The position numbers and the translations under genes were made by a program. Shown here piece by piece: positions 55,254 through 63,867 of a DNA stretch of 64,000 bases (position 1 is the stretch's first letter; every line of letters starts with the position of its first letter). The stretch covers positions 7,750,001 through 7,814,000 of the forward strand of contig NZ_CP120210.1 in NCBI RefSeq assembly GCF_029369745.1, read 5' to 3'. Below the pieces are notes generated by a model. The model was given only the letters and a program-made list of their open reading frames with translations, searched no databases and was not told the DNA's origin. The DNA comes from Amycolatopsis sp. QT-25 (GTDB taxonomy: Bacteria; Actinomycetota; Actinomycetes; Mycobacteriales; Pseudonocardiaceae).

Positions 55254-56939
55254 CTACGGCAGGACGGTGATCCGGTCCGCGGCCGGGGGCGCGATACCGG
55301 GGTGCGCCCCGAAGTACGCGATCAGCGCGTCCAGGTCCACCGGACCACCCGACAGATCGGTCCCCTTGGTGAACTCGGTGAAGCCGTCCCCGCCGGCGGC
55401 GAGGAAGTTGTTCACCGAGACGCGGTACGACGCGGCCGGGTCGATCGGCGTGCCGTCGAGCGTCAGGTTCGAGATACGCGCGCCCTGCGCGGCCGACGCC
55501 GAATACGAGTACTTCAGCGACTTCGAGATCTGCAGGATCCGCACGACACCGTTGGCCTGCCACTGCTGTTCGAGCACGTTCTTCAGATCGGCCCCGGTGA
55601 GTGTGATCGTCTGCATGATGTTCGCGAACGGCTGCACGGCGAAGGCCTCGCCGTAGGTCACGATGCCGTCGCCCTCGCCGGCGGGTGAGGACGGGAAGGT
55701 GAAGTCCGTGCGGATGCCGCCCGGGTTCGTCATGGCGATCTGCGCGCCGTTCGACCGCGTGGCCTCCAGCTGGGCGTCGGCGATGACGTCGCCCAGCGGG
55801 GACTCACCGGAGGCCGCGCCCTTGGCGACCAGGTCCGCGGTGATGGTGCCGACGGCCTTGTTCGCGATCGGCGCGGCCTTGGTCTTCGCCTCGTCGATCA
55901 GCTTCACGACGTCGGCGTCCGGCGTGACGTCGCGGGTGACGATCTGGTTGTGCGCCTTGGTCTCGCCACGCACGACGTCGCGGGTCCGGCGGTCGATCTT
56001 CAGGTCGACGACCGAAAGCAGACGGCCGAACGACGCACCCTGGATCACCGGACGCGGCTTGCCGGCGGGGTCGGCGAGCACACAGTTGTACTGCTGGTGG
56101 CTGTGCCCGGTGAAGACGGCGTCCACTTTGGACGTCACCGTTCGCGCGATCGCGGTCGCCGCGCCCGGCTTCACCTTGCACTCGTCCGGCCCGGCGGTCT
56201 CGGAGTTGTCGCCCTGGTGCAGCAGCACGACCTGCGCCTTGACGCCGAAAAGGTCGAGCAGTTTCGCGGTGCGGTCGATCGCCTCGACCTCTTCGCCGAA
56301 CTTCAGGCCCTTGATCGCTTCCGGGGTGACGACCTGCGGCAGATCCTTCAGCGTCGCGCCGATGACACCGATCGGGACGCCACCGGAGAACTCGATGCTG
56401 AACGGCAGCAACGCCGGGACACCGTTCTCGTAGTACACATTGGCCCCGAGGAAGGGGAAGTTCGCGCCCTTGAAGGATTTCCGGAACTGGCAACCGTCGG
56501 TTCCGTGGCAGCCGCCGTGCTGCATCCGGCGGAGTTCCTTGAGCCCCTCGTCGAATTCGTGGTTGCCCACCACGGAGGCCCGGACACCGAGCCGGTTCAG
56601 CAGTTCGACGGTCGGCTCGTCGTGGAACAACGCGGAGATCACCGGCGACGCGCCGATGCTGTCACCGGCCGAAAGGACGACCGAGTTGCCCACTTCGCCG
56701 CGGAGCTTCTTCAGGTGCGTCGCGAGATAGGCGGCACCGCCCGCGTTGACGGTCGCGCCGCCGGGCAGCGTGACCCGGCCGCTCGAACCGGACGGCGGTT
56801 CGAGGTTGCCGTGCAGGTCGTTGAACGTGATGATCCGGACGTCGGTGGTCGCCGACGCGGCGGACACGGGCGCGGCGACGGCGGCCAGCGCGGTCAGCGC
56901 GGCACCGGTGACGACGGCCAGCCGGGTAGACAGCTTCAT
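55254..56939 (-). CDS. Secreted 5'-nucleotidase / metallophosphatase
   Basis: This 561-residue protein has a signal peptide (residues about 1-28, ending VSAASA) and a UshA-like calcineurin phosphatase domain with FNDLHGNLEP, LSAGDSIGASP, VVGNHEFDEGLKEL (metal-binding residues) and TGHSHQQYNC, followed by a C-terminal 5'-nucleotidase domain. It hydrolyses nucleotides or related phosphodiesters outside the cell. No LPXTG anchor is visible. The stop is followed by a perfect hairpin. Confidence 0.93.
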   Translation of the reverse strand: MKLSTRLAVVTGAALTALAAVAAPVSAASATTDVRIITFNDLHGNLEPPSGSSGRVTLPGGATVNAGGAAYLATHLKKLRGEVGNSVVLSAGDSIGASPVISALFHDEPTVELLNRLGVRASVVGNHEFDEGLKELRRMQHGGCHGTDGCQFRKSFKGANFPFLGANVYYENGVPALLPFSIEFSGGVPIGVIGATLKDLPQVVTPEAIKGLKFGEEVEAIDRTAKLLDLFGVKAQVVLLHQGDNSETAGPDECKVKPGAATAIARTVTSKVDAVFTGHSHQQYNCVLADPAGKPRPVIQGASFGRLLSVVDLKIDRRTRDVVRGETKAHNQIVTRDVTPDADVVKLIDEAKTKAAPIANKAVGTITADLVAKGAASGESPLGDVIADAQLEATRSNGAQIAMTNPGGIRTDFTFPSSPAGEGDGIVTYGEAFAVQPFANIMQTITLTGADLKNVLEQQWQANGVVRILQISKSLKYSYSASAAQGARISNLTLDGTPIDPAASYRVSVNNFLAAGGDGFTEFTKGTDLSGGPVDLDALIAYFGAHPGIAPPAADRITVLP

Positions 56940-57128
56940 TCTTCCTCCGATTCGCGCCCGAACGTCCCCATCGGGCGCACGGCGGAGGAGTCTGCCTGGC
57001 GAGTTCGACGATCACCAGAGGAAATAGCCGGACGATAAGCAAACGTCACATGACGAGTGAACCGTTCGGAAGTACACGCGCCACCGGCGGATGAGGACGC
57101 GGGCGCGGTGCGGGTCCCACGAAGACGG

Positions 57129-57617
57129 CTATTCACTGTTCTCGGCGGTAACCGGTAGATAGAGACGCTCACGCCGACGAGTGACGTCGTTCGGCATCGG
57201 CTCCAGCTCACCCGTCGCGAGGAACCCGAGTTTCGCGTAGAGCCGCCGCGCCCGGTCGTTGTCCTCCGCGACGTGCAGCCACACCTCACGCGCGCCGTCG
57301 GCCTCGGCGGCCGCCCGCAGCTCACCCATCAGCTTCGTGCCCAGCCCGCGACCACGCGCTTCGGGCGCGACCCACATCGAATAGAGGATCCAGCCGTCGT
57401 CCCGCGCCCGCCCGGCGACGAGGCCCACCGGAAGGTCTTCGTCGAAGGCCGCGAACCAGACGTCGCCCGCCAGCTTCGCGAGCCATTCTTCGTCGGACTG
57501 CGCCCGCTCGGCCGCGGCGATCGAGCCGTAGTTCTCGGGGGTGTCCATCAAGGCGCGCAGGCGGATCTCCCGGAAGATGTCGAGATCCGCGGGAGTGAGC
57601 CGTCGCACGAGCAGCAT
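57129..57617 (-). CDS. GNAT-family N-acetyltransferase
   Basis: This 162-residue protein starts MLLVRRLTPADLDIFREIRL and has WILYSMWVAPEARGRGLGTK (acetyl-CoA loop ARGRGLG) and VWLHVAEDNDRARRLYAKLG. Substrate unknown. The ATG at 57617 matches the usual GNAT N-terminus; frames extending upstream are unlikely. Divergent from the VanZ-like gene; a GC-rich palindrome (57679-57704, CGGGGTCGGCC arms) lies in the shared gap. Confidence 0.88.
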   Translation of the reverse strand: MLLVRRLTPADLDIFREIRLRALMDTPENYGSIAAAERAQSDEEWLAKLAGDVWFAAFDEDLPVGLVAGRARDDGWILYSMWVAPEARGRGLGTKLMGELRAAAEADGAREVWLHVAEDNDRARRLYAKLGFLATGELEPMPNDVTRRRERLYLPVTAENSE

Positions 57618-57767
57618 CCGGGCAGAATCCCACGTCGGCGGGCGGATCGCGGAACGAATATCGCCGATCGGCCAAGATCGGGGTCGGCCACTCGGCCGAC
57701 CCCGCCCCGGCCGGCGCGGCCCTTCGACCGAAGTGGCGGGAAGGGCCGGGTCCCTAACGTCGATGTC

Positions 57768-58415
57768 ATGACGAACGCACAGGTCACCGCCCTGCAGTAC
57801 GGCTTGATCGGCTTCTTCGCGCTCTGGGCGACGGTGCTGATCCCGCAGCTGATCATCCTGCACTCGCGGCACGGCCAAGCGCGTCTGCGTCCCGTCCTCA
57901 CCACGGCCGCCGTGCTGCTCTACGGCAGCATGACGCTGGCGGTGACCTTTCTACCGCTGCCCGGCCCCGGCGCCGAACGGCCGAGCCAGACAGTGCAGTC
58001 GAACCCGTTCCAGTGGATCGCCGACATCCACACCGAACTGCTCAAGCACGGGCTGCCCGCGGCCGACTGGTTCACCACGCAGACCTTCCAGCAGGCCACC
58101 ATGAACGTGCTGCTGTTCGTACCGCTCGGCTTCTTCGCCAGGACGCTCTGGAAACGCGGCCTGGTCGGCACGACACTGATCGGCCTCGCCGCCTCACTGC
58201 TGATCGAAGTCACGCAGCTCACCGCGAACTTCGGCACCGCCCCCCACGTGTACCGGATCTTCGACGTCGACGATCTGCTCAACAACACCGGCGGCGCGGC
58301 GCTCGGCTGGATCGCCGGAGCCCTGCTGCTCAGCCTCGTGCGGAAGCCCGTTCCCTCAGCCGTCGAGCTTCAACTTCCGCGCCGCGAGCGGGTCGACCTC
58401 GCCCAGATCCGCTAG
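57768..58415 (+). CDS. VanZ-like membrane protein
   Basis: This 215-residue protein has about five membrane helices and the VanZ pattern NVLLFVPLGFFARTLWKRG, LIEVTQLTANFGTAPHVYRI and FDVDDLLNNTGGAALGWIAG. VanZ proteins confer low-level teicoplanin resistance in enterococci, but most homologues have unknown roles at the envelope. It stands alone here, with an antisense small gene overlapping its 3' end. Confidence 0.88.
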   Translation: MTNAQVTALQYGLIGFFALWATVLIPQLIILHSRHGQARLRPVLTTAAVLLYGSMTLAVTFLPLPGPGAERPSQTVQSNPFQWIADIHTELLKHGLPAADWFTTQTFQQATMNVLLFVPLGFFARTLWKRGLVGTTLIGLAASLLIEVTQLTANFGTAPHVYRIFDVDDLLNNTGGAALGWIAGALLLSLVRKPVPSAVELQLPRRERVDLAQIR

Positions 58416-58532
58416 CCTCACCTGCCGTCGCCGGGCCGCGCGCCGCGCGGCCCGCCGGTCTTCCGCGAGCACCAGCACGGTCGCCACCACGAAGATCAAC
58501 GCGACCACGCCGAGGATGAGCGAGAACTGCAC
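58356..58532 (-). CDS. Small single-helix membrane protein
   Basis: This 58-residue protein (GTG start preceded by AGGAGG) has one hydrophobic helix LILGVVALIFVVATVLVLAE followed by a basic stretch RRAARRAARRR and ends KLKLDG. It overlaps the 3' end of the VanZ gene by 60 bp antisense. The strong ribosome-binding site and classic topology support real translation. Function unknown. Confidence 0.6.
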   Translation of the reverse strand: MQFSLILGVVALIFVVATVLVLAEDRRAARRAARRRQVRLADLGEVDPLAARKLKLDG

Positions 58533-58722
58533 GACGCCTCCTCGGATACGACCTTGTGTGCGAGATCACAAACAGTACGCACGTCGTGGTGACTTGGCCA
58601 CCCCTTGCGACGAAAGTAGGTGTCCTGCCTCACGCCGGGACGAAACCTCTCGGACCGGACGTCGACTTCACCGTGAACGCCCCTTTCGCGCCTCCCCCGG
58701 CAGCGTGCCGGAGACTGGCCTG

Positions 58723-59274
58723 GTGAGGACGAAACCGACGAAGGAAGAGCTGGCCGCCGCCTACGGCAAGACCATCGACGACGTCATCGCCCCGGATCTG
58801 GACGTGCTGTTCTGCGGGATCAACCCCGGTCTCTACTCCGGCGCGCTCGGCCTGCACTTCGCCAGACCGGGGAACCGGTTCTGGCCCGCGCTGTACCGCG
58901 GCGGCTTCACCCCGCGCCTGTTCGACCCGAGCGAGCAGGACGAACTGCTGGGCCTCGGCCTCGGCATCACCAACGTCGTCGCGCGGACGACGGCGCGGGC
59001 CGACGAGCTGACCCCGGACGAATTCCGCGAAGGCGGACGGCTCCTCGCGGCGAGAGTCGCCGAATACCGGCCACGCTGGCTCGCCGTGGTCGGGATCACG
59101 GCGTTCCGGGCCGCGTTCGGCCTGCCGAAGGCGAAGGTCGGCCCGCAGGACGCCGGGATCGGCGGGGCCCGGGTCTGGGTACTGCCCAATCCGAGCGGGC
59201 TGAACGCGCACTGGACGCCCTCGGCACTCGGGGACGAGTTCGGCCGTTTTCGCGCCGAGATCCACTCTGAGTAG
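58723..59274 (+). CDS. mug: G/U mismatch-specific DNA glycosylase (Mug)
   Basis: This 183-residue protein has the Mug/TDG motifs LFCGINPGLYSG (catalytic Asn in GINPG) and VLPNPSGLNAHW, and a central region NRFWPALYRGGFTPRLF. Mug removes uracil or thymine mispaired with guanine. GTG follows CGGAG at about ten bases. Divergent from nothing; preceded by 190 bp of non-coding DNA without obvious elements. Confidence 0.9.
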   Translation: MRTKPTKEELAAAYGKTIDDVIAPDLDVLFCGINPGLYSGALGLHFARPGNRFWPALYRGGFTPRLFDPSEQDELLGLGLGITNVVARTTARADELTPDEFREGGRLLAARVAEYRPRWLAVVGITAFRAAFGLPKAKVGPQDAGIGGARVWVLPNPSGLNAHWTPSALGDEFGRFRAEIHSE

Positions 59275-59407
59275 CGAACCTGTCAATATCTTTCCTCGTC
59301 GCGCTCATTCGAGCCAGAGTTCCACAACCCGCTGATACGCAGAGTTTGCTGCGACGCGGCGATACATCTATGAGGGGGATACCGCGTCACGCGGACCGGC
59401 CTACTGA

Positions 59408-59424
59408 CTCGTAATAGTTACGAG
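59408..59424. promoter_or_regulatory. Inverted repeat upstream of LuxR-type gene
   Basis: CTCGTAA-TAG-TTACGAG has perfect 7-bp arms. A second hairpin, CCGGTCCC (59438-59445) with 59452-59459, follows. The two occupy the 282-bp gap before the regulator gene and may be operator and leader structure. Confidence 0.45.
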
Positions 59425-59556
59425 GTGTCATCTCTGTCCGGTCCCGCAGGGGGGACCGGTTGACGAGGGCGACCACGCCGGGGGGCCGTGGTCACCGAAT
59501 GGACTTTCGAGTCCTCTCGTCCGGAGACGACGGGCAGGAAGACGGAGGGGTCCGTG

Positions 59557-60357
59557 ATGCGAGGCATCGAGCCGAACCGAACGCAGGCCGGCAGGCCTGG
59601 GGGCCTGTCACCAGGCGGCCGGGGCCTCGGCGTGGCCGCCGTCGATCCGATCCCGATCTTCTGCGAGGGGCTGAGTTCGCTGGTCCATCGCACGCCGGGG
59701 TTGCAGTGGCTCGGGCACGCCTCCAGCCACCACGCCGCGCTCCAGCTGTGCGAGCAGCTCAAACCGGACGTCATCGTGCTCGATTCGGCGCTCGACCCGA
59801 ACTGCCACCTGTCCCGGCTGCTCAGCGGCGGCGATCCGGCGCTGGTCATCATCACGCTCGTCAGGGACACCAACCGCACGCAGCAGTACCTCGCCGCGGC
59901 GATCGCGGCGGGCGTGCACGCGATCGTGCCGCGGGCGACCGACGGACGGCATCTGACCGAGGCGATCCGGCGCGCGCACAGCGACCGCCGGTACATCGAC
60001 CCGACGCTGGCGGCGCTGACCGCCCGGCCGAAACGCCAGCCGGTGCCCCCGAAGCCCGGCGACGCCCCCCAGCCGGCGCCCACGCGTGGCCTGATGCCCC
60101 TGTCCCGACGCGAGTATCAGGTCCTGCAACTGGTCGCCGAAGGGCTGGAGAACTCCGGGATCGCGAAGATCCTGTTCCTGTCCGTGGAAACCGTGCGAAC
60201 CCACGTGAAAAGCATCCTGCGCAAGCTCTCGGCCCGTGACCGGACGCACGCGGTGACCATCGCTTTCCGCTCCGGCATCCTGATCGCGACCCCCGACGAC
60301 GCACACGCCCCGGCCGAGGCGACGCCTCCTGCTTCGATCGCGCCGTCGCCCCGCTGA
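59557..60357 (+). CDS. LuxR/NarL-type response regulator, atypical receiver
   Basis: This 266-residue protein has a receiver-like domain (about residues 25-145) and a C-terminal LuxR helix-turn-helix (SRREYQVLQLVAEGLENSGI, KILFLSVETVRTHVKSILRK). In the receiver only one acidic residue starts the domain (AAVDPIPIF), the phospho-Asp equivalent is in DVIVLDSALD, and the usual Lys is Arg or absent (IVPRATD), so phosphorylation control may be weak or lost. No kinase is adjacent. GGAGGGG precedes GTG/ATG starts. Confidence 0.85.
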   Translation: MRGIEPNRTQAGRPGGLSPGGRGLGVAAVDPIPIFCEGLSSLVHRTPGLQWLGHASSHHAALQLCEQLKPDVIVLDSALDPNCHLSRLLSGGDPALVIITLVRDTNRTQQYLAAAIAAGVHAIVPRATDGRHLTEAIRRAHSDRRYIDPTLAALTARPKRQPVPPKPGDAPQPAPTRGLMPLSRREYQVLQLVAEGLENSGIAKILFLSVETVRTHVKSILRKLSARDRTHAVTIAFRSGILIATPDDAHAPAEATPPASIAPSPR

Positions 60358-60495
60358 GCCCCCCGGATTGCTGATTTGCACATCACAACAGGGGCCATTC
60401 ACTTGCCGCCGGTTACCCACAGGTAATATCCTGATGTTACCGGCGAGTAGGGAACATGTGCCCGGCCGGGGAGCCGAACACATTGGAGCGACGAC

Positions 60496-62340
60496 ATGGG
60501 CCACTACAAGAGCAACGTCCGAGACCTGGAGTTCAACCTCTTCGAGGTACTCGGCGTGCAGGACCGCCTCGGCAAGGGCGTCCTCGCGGAATCCGACGAG
60601 GAGACCGCCCGCGGCGTGCTGACCGAGCTGAACAAGCTGGCTTCCGGTCCCCTCGCCGATTCGTACGCCGACGCGGACCGCAACCCGCCGGTGTACGACC
60701 CGAAGACCTTCTCGGTGAAGATCCCCGAGTCGTTCAAGAAGAGCTACCAGGCGCTGATGGACGGCGAATGGTGGCGGCTGGGCCTGCCGAACGAGCTGGG
60801 CGGCTTCGGTCTGCCCCCGACCGTGCAGTGGGCCGCGGCCGAGCTGATCCTCGGCGCCAACGCGCCGCTGTTCATGTACATGGCGGGCCCGAACTTCGCC
60901 GGCATCGTCGACAAGAACGGCACCGCCGAGCAGAAGCGCTGGGCGCAGCTCATGATCGACCGCGGCTGGGGTGCCACGATGGTGCTCACCGAGCCCGACG
61001 CCGGTTCCGACGTCGGTGCCGGTCGCGCCAAGGCCGTCAAGCAAGAGGACGGCTCCTGGCACATCGACGGCGTGAAGCGGTTCATCACCTCGGCCGAGAA
61101 CGACATGGTCGAGAACATCATGCACCTCGTGCTGGCCCGTCCCGAGGGCCCCGGCATCGAGACCCGGCCCGGCACCAAGGGCCTTTCGCTCTTCCTCGTG
61201 CCGAAGTTCCACTTCGACGGCGAGACCGGTGAGCTGGGCGAGCGCAACGGTGCCTTCGTGACCAACGTCGAGCACAAGATGGGCATCAAAGCCTCCACCA
61301 CCTGCGAGCTGACCTTCGGCCAGCACGGCACCCCCGCCAAGGGCTGGCTGCTCGGCGAGGTGCACGACGGCATCGCGCAGATGTTCCAGGTCATCGAGTA
61401 CGCCCGCATGATGGTCGGCACGAAGGCCATCGCGACGCTGTCGACCGGTTACCTCAACGCGCTCGAATACGCCAAGGAGCGCGTCCAGGGCGCCGACCTG
61501 CCGAACATGCTGAACAAGGCGGCACCGCGCGTCACGATCACCCACCACCCGGACGTCCGCCGCTCGCTGATGCTGCAGAAGGCGTACGCCGAAGGTCTGC
61601 GCGCGGTGTACCTCTACACGGCGACCTTCCAGGACCAGGTGTGGACCGGTGAGGGTGACGAGGCGTCGCTGAAGGTCGCGCACGGCGTCAACGACCTGTT
61701 GCTCCCGATCGTCAAGGGTGTCGGTTCCGAGCGCGCGACCGAGCAGCTCGTGCAGTCACTGCAGACCCTCGGCGGGTCCGGCTTCCTGCAGGACTACCCG
61801 ATCGAGCAGTACATCCGCGACGCGAAGATCGACTCGCTGTACGAAGGCACCACGGCCATCCAGTCGCTGGACTTCTTCTTCCGCAAGATCGTCCGCGACA
61901 AGGGTGCTTCGCTGGCCTACGTCGCCGGGGAGATCACGAAGACCATCGATTCGGAGATCGGCAACGGGCGGCTCAAGAACGAGCGCGGCTTGCTCAAGCA
62001 GGCGCTCGAAGACACCCAGGGCATGCTCGGCTCGCTGATCGGCTACCTGACCTCGTCGCAGGAAGACCCGCAGAACATCAACAAGGTCGGCCAGCACACG
62101 GTCCGCCTGCTGATGTCGGTCGGCGACCTGCTCATCGGCTGGCAGCTCATCAAGCACGCCGAGGTCGCCATCGGCAAGCTCGACGCGGGCGCGTCGGCGA
62201 AGGACACCCCGTTCTACGAGGGCAAGATCGCCGTGGCGTCGTTCTTCGCGAAGAGCGTGCTGCCGGAGTTGACCGCGCGCCGCGCGATCGTCGAGGCCGC
62301 GGACAACAGCATCATGGAGATCTCCGAAGCCGCGTTCTAA
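60496..62340 (+). CDS. Acyl-CoA dehydrogenase, FadE5-like
   Basis: This 614-residue flavoenzyme matches the long FadE5 type of mycobacteria: MGHYKSNVRDLEFNLFEVLG, FAD/substrate region TEPDAGSDVGAGRAKAV, FITSAENDMVENIM, catalytic Glu area DSLYEGTTAIQSLDFFFRK and a C-terminal extra domain ending IMEISEAAF. It oxidises acyl-CoA to enoyl-CoA, passing electrons to ETF and then to an EtfD-like protein encoded at 32.4 kb. ATG lies after GGAGCG. A terminator follows. Confidence 0.93.
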   Translation: MGHYKSNVRDLEFNLFEVLGVQDRLGKGVLAESDEETARGVLTELNKLASGPLADSYADADRNPPVYDPKTFSVKIPESFKKSYQALMDGEWWRLGLPNELGGFGLPPTVQWAAAELILGANAPLFMYMAGPNFAGIVDKNGTAEQKRWAQLMIDRGWGATMVLTEPDAGSDVGAGRAKAVKQEDGSWHIDGVKRFITSAENDMVENIMHLVLARPEGPGIETRPGTKGLSLFLVPKFHFDGETGELGERNGAFVTNVEHKMGIKASTTCELTFGQHGTPAKGWLLGEVHDGIAQMFQVIEYARMMVGTKAIATLSTGYLNALEYAKERVQGADLPNMLNKAAPRVTITHHPDVRRSLMLQKAYAEGLRAVYLYTATFQDQVWTGEGDEASLKVAHGVNDLLLPIVKGVGSERATEQLVQSLQTLGGSGFLQDYPIEQYIRDAKIDSLYEGTTAIQSLDFFFRKIVRDKGASLAYVAGEITKTIDSEIGNGRLKNERGLLKQALEDTQGMLGSLIGYLTSSQEDPQNINKVGQHTVRLLMSVGDLLIGWQLIKHAEVAIGKLDAGASAKDTPFYEGKIAVASFFAKSVLPELTARRAIVEAADNSIMEISEAAF

Positions 62341-62354
62341 GCCGTTTTTGTGAC

Positions 62355-62387
62355 GAAAGGCCCTCTTCCTCGCGGAGAGGGCCTTTC
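62355..62387 (+). terminator. Terminator of the acyl-CoA dehydrogenase gene
   Basis: GAAAGGCCCTC (62355-62365) pairs with GAGGGCCTTTC (62377-62387), an 11-bp perfect stem with an 11-base loop, 15 bp past the stop codon. T-rich flank GTTTTTG precedes it. Confidence 0.75.
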
Positions 62388-62466
62388 TGGTTTCGAGCGG
62401 CTTTTCGGCGGGCATCTCCGTGCTGAGTCCGCCACCCCCGGCGGAGACCTCGGCAAAGGAGTTCCA

Positions 62467-62742
62467 ATGACAGTCACCGGCATCATCACGGCGATCGTGG
62501 TCGGTCTGATCCTCGGGGTGCTCGGCAGGTTCTTCGCCCCCGGCAAGCAGTCCATCCCTATCTGGCTGACGATCGGGGTCGGTATCGTGGCTGCCTTCGT
62601 CGGCACCTGGATCGCCCGTGGGCTCGGCTACGCGGACACCAACGGCTTCGACTGGCTCGAACTCATCACCCAGATCGTGGTAGCGGCCATCGGTGTCGCT
62701 CTGGCCGCGAACCTTTACGGACGCCGGGGTGTCACCCGGTAA
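62467..62742 (+). CDS. GlsB/YeaQ/YmgE-family membrane protein 1
   Basis: This 91-residue protein has three hydrophobic helices with the family pattern ITAIVVGLILGVLGRFFAPG, WLTIGVGIVAAFVGTWIA and IVVAAIGVALAANLYGRR, small-residue-rich. GlsB/YeaQ (transglycosylase-associated) proteins are stress-linked membrane proteins of unknown mechanism. AAAGGAG precedes the ATG. A paralogue follows 73 bp downstream. Confidence 0.9.
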   Translation: MTVTGIITAIVVGLILGVLGRFFAPGKQSIPIWLTIGVGIVAAFVGTWIARGLGYADTNGFDWLELITQIVVAAIGVALAANLYGRRGVTR

Positions 62743-62815
62743 GGGGTCTTGAAGCGCGATAGGTCCCATTCGGTGTCACGGTGGGTCCAATTCGATTCTC
62801 AGCGAAGGAGGAACC

Positions 62816-63115
62816 ATGTTGGGTGGCCTTTGGGGCATCATCACCACGATCGTGGTCGGCCTGATCCTCGGTGTCATCGGCCGGATGCTCGCGTCCGGTG
62901 ACCAGAAGATCCCGATGTGGCTGACCATCCTGGTCGGCGTCATCGCCGCGTTCATCGGCAACTGGCTGGCCGGGGTGTTCGGGGTCCGCGACACCCCGGG
63001 CATCGACTGGATCCGGCACGCCTTCCAGGTCGGCGCGGCCGTCGTCGGCGTCATCGCCGCGGCCGCGGTCTACGCGAAGGTCAAGGGCGGCGGCGGGCAT
63101 CGGGCCGTGACCTGA
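62816..63115 (+). CDS. GlsB/YeaQ/YmgE-family membrane protein 2
   Basis: This 99-residue paralogue of the preceding gene has the same three-helix layout: GIITTIVVGLILGVIGRMLA, WLTILVGVIAAFIGNWLAGV and VGAAVVGVIAAAAVYAKVK. GAAGGAGG precedes the ATG. Tandem duplication is likely. General stress or envelope role by family; mechanism unknown. Confidence 0.9.
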   Translation: MLGGLWGIITTIVVGLILGVIGRMLASGDQKIPMWLTILVGVIAAFIGNWLAGVFGVRDTPGIDWIRHAFQVGAAVVGVIAAAAVYAKVKGGGGHRAVT

Positions 63116-63147
63116 GCCCGCTGATCCATCGCCTACGGTCGGCCCCT

Positions 63148-63864
63148 GTGACCACTAGACTCGAACTCAGTGGCCAGGGGCTGACCTCCCTGCGCGACCT
63201 TTCCCTCCCGGCTTCGCTCGAAGTAGTGGATCTGTACGACAACCAGCTGACGTCGGTTCCCGACGAGCTGTGGTCGCTGACCGGGCTCCGCGTGCTGAAT
63301 CTGGCCACCAACCGGCTGAGAAGCATCTCACCGTCGATCGGCGCCCTGCGGAATCTGCACACGCTGGATCTGGGGCACAACGAGTTCTCGACCTTGCCGG
63401 ACGAACTCGGCGACCTTTCCGGGCTGACGGAATACCTCTACGTGAGCGACAACCGGCTGACCGAGTTCCCCGTCGCGTTGTGCTCGCTCGGGCGGCTGAA
63501 ATACCTGGGGTGTACGGACAATCGCATCTCCACCCTCCCGGATGACCTTTCCGGGCTGGCTTCGCTGCGCGAGTTTCGCCTGTACGGCAACGGGTTGACC
63601 GAGCTGCCGGAGTCGATCGGAACACTTTCCGCGTTACGCGAGCTGCATCTGCGGCGTAACCGGTTGACGGCGTTGCCGCCCTCCATCGGAGAGCTGAGCG
63701 AGTTGCGCCAGCTGGACCTTCGCGAGAACGAGCTCACCTCACTGCCGGAGTCCATCGGCCGTCTGTCCAAATTGGACAAATTGGATCTGCGGTGGAACAA
63801 GGAATTACGGGAACCGGCGTGGCTCGCGGACTTCGAGGCCCGCGGCTGCATGGTGCTGCGGTGA
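63148..63864 (+). CDS. Leucine-rich-repeat protein
   Basis: This 238-residue protein is built of about nine LRR units of the form LPxSIGxLxxLxxLxLxxNxL, for example LPESIGTLSALRELHLRRNR and LPPSIGELSELRQLDLRENE, like plant-type intracellular LRR proteins. No signal peptide, kinase or other domain. GTG at 63148 is chosen; TACGGT lies about 10 bases upstream and may be the -10 of a leaderless mRNA. Probably a protein-binding scaffold. Confidence 0.85.
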   Translation: MTTRLELSGQGLTSLRDLSLPASLEVVDLYDNQLTSVPDELWSLTGLRVLNLATNRLRSISPSIGALRNLHTLDLGHNEFSTLPDELGDLSGLTEYLYVSDNRLTEFPVALCSLGRLKYLGCTDNRISTLPDDLSGLASLREFRLYGNGLTELPESIGTLSALRELHLRRNRLTALPPSIGELSELRQLDLRENELTSLPESIGRLSKLDKLDLRWNKELREPAWLADFEARGCMVLR

Positions 63865-63867
63865 GCC

